From positions 1-51,739 of the forward strand of contig JAJXWA010000018.1 of NCBI GenBank assembly GCA_021781795.1: 51,739 nt of DNA, written 5' to 3'. The notes under the pieces were generated by a model, which saw only the letters and a list, made by a program, of their open reading frames with translations, made no database searches and had not been told where the DNA came from. The stretch comes from Acidobacteriota bacterium. Lineage in GTDB: Bacteria; Acidobacteriota; Terriglobia; Terriglobales; Acidobacteriaceae. Below are positions 51,156 to 51,739 of this stretch, in pieces (position 1 is the stretch's first letter; every line of letters begins with the position of its first letter). The translations under genes were made by a program, and so were the position numbers.

Positions 51156-51739
51156 CCAGCAAGCGGCGTCCATCCCGCGGCAGCCTGCCGGCGAAATGCT
51201 ATACCCAACCGGCAGAGTCGAAAGTGAGACCAGCAAGCGCAAAGCCCAGAGCGGGTTAGCTCTCTGGCGACTGCCGACGGGTGAGAGCGGCGCAACTCCG
51301 TCTCAATTGGCGTTCCGAAGCAAATGACAGCTGAGGAATTTTTCCTTAAGAATCAACTGTTTGGTGGAGGCAGCCTTCCTACTTCTCGTGGATGAGCCAC
51401 GGGGCAAGTGGAAGGGGAAATTGGCCAGGCGAGTGGAGGGCGGAGATGGGCAATGGATTGCACATAGCATATACAAACTAACGACGTATCATCGCGTATT
51501 GTTATATACATATTAGCCATACAGCATCGAGAAGGCGGCGCCTTGGCGAGGCTTGCGGGGGTAAAGATGTCAGACCATCTGCCAAGTAAATCGCTTTATA
51601 TAGTGCAGTTAGGCGAGATTTGATTTCATTGTGGATGCGCAAGCACCGGGCGGGTGCGATTGGGTAAAGGTTTTCTTTGATTGCCATACGAATTGCTATG
51701 GTTCTGGCGAAAGATTTTCTAGTTTTTGACGTTGACAGC
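51156..51739. other. 584-bp gene-free right edge: structured segment then AT-rich stretch
   Basis: After the cytochrome stop comes a hairpin-rich GC segment (51156-51325, see the ncRNA entry). A 23-codon frame beginning MTAEEFFLKNQLFGGG follows (51324-51395). From about 51450 the sequence becomes strongly AT-rich, unlike the rest of the window, and ends with TTGACA at 51732-51737, possibly the -35 of a gene beyond the edge. A weak 61-codon minus-strand frame (51502-51687) lacks a ribosome site; I do not call it. Confidence 0.5.
51185..51302 (+). ncRNA. Candidate structured regulatory RNA with alternative pairings
   Basis: CCGGCAG (51209-51215) can pair with CTGCCGG upstream (51185-51191) or with CTGCCG downstream (51271-51276), two mutually exclusive states. 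Inside the downstream state lies AGAGC-GGGTTA-GCTCT (51248-51263), extended by GCC/GGC. GACGG (51276-51280) pairs with CCGTC (51298-51302) just after. CCAGCAAGCG occurs twice (51156-51165, 51230-51239). It does not match a riboswitch class I know. Confidence 0.4.

Noticed and set aside
51190..51330. SAM-type, c-di-GMP-I or cobalamin riboswitch
   Set aside because: GCAAAGCC and GGCGAC...GCAACTCC fragments recall these classes, but core helices and conserved loops do not line up.
51502..51687. 61-codon minus-strand frame in the AT-rich edge
   Set aside because: No ribosome site, no recognisable motif and a biased composition.

Overview
The window is GC-rich, densely coded and bacterial. I infer Acidobacteriota, probably the Terriglobales/Acidobacteriaceae lineage. 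The grounds are several twin-arginine-exported enzymes, a CRTAC1-type FG-GAP/ASPIC protein, a free-standing PASTA protein, a protein built from 'VWFA-related' flanking segments, paired DUF4252-like proteins behind an ECF sigma factor, and a multiheme cytochrome with TPRs. The taxonomy rests on gene content only. I saw no rRNA, tRNA, CRISPR array or transposase.

Layout. 1-2.8 kb: dnaN and a PilZ-like protein. 2.9-9.1 kb: a Tat-exported GH127-type glycosidase, a secreted beta-helix protein and a large membrane spermidine-synthase-like protein. 9.4-12.7 kb (minus strand): folC, plsC and a secreted amidohydrolase. 12.7-16.6 kb: a TlpA-like thioredoxin, a HEPN/DUF4145-like protein, ruvA, a Kbl-type aminotransferase and an EVE-domain protein. 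16.7-18.2 kb: a lower-GC secreted PA14 protein. 18.2-22.3 kb (plus strand): the operon aroC-def-fmt-rsmB. 22.3-28.7 kb (minus strand): the tightly packed run aroB-ubiE/menG-CDF-OsmC-PASTA-MFS-UPF0303. 28.8-35.5 kb: MgtC/DUF4010, nadB, TerC, a lactonase-like lipoprotein, an unknown exported protein and a DUF2203 protein. 35.6-45.0 kb: the FG-GAP/ASPIC protein, an amidohydrolase, a DnaJ-domain protein, a Gfo/Idh/MocA oxidoreductase, an exported unknown and a dipeptidyl peptidase IV.

45.0-47.3 kb is the accessory part. A vapBC toxin-antitoxin pair lies between the intact 3' end of the DPP-IV gene and a 90-bp, 90%-identical orphan copy of that same 3' end. A marR-DUF1398 pair follows. The vapB and marR promoters share an unusual design: an inverted repeat overlaps the core promoter, and the -10 box sits 6-7 nt before the start codon, which predicts leaderless mRNAs.

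47.3-51.2 kb holds an ECF sigma factor, a small membrane protein (probable anti-sigma) and two DUF4252-like exported proteins on the minus strand. Divergent from them is a seven-heme cytochrome c with TPRs. The last 580 bases have no convincing gene. They contain a GC-rich nested-hairpin segment with two mutually exclusive pairings (candidate regulatory RNA), followed by an AT-rich stretch.

Most of the window is ordinary core metabolism: chorismate, NAD, folate and menaquinone synthesis, initiator-Met processing, and DNA repair or replication. The parts most worth following up are the vapBC insertion with its duplicated gene end, the leaderless operator-promoters, the structured RNA candidate at the right edge, and a few unusual domain architectures (a CDF transporter with three ZT-dimer-like modules; a PA14 protein that keeps VWFA-related flanks without the VWA domain).
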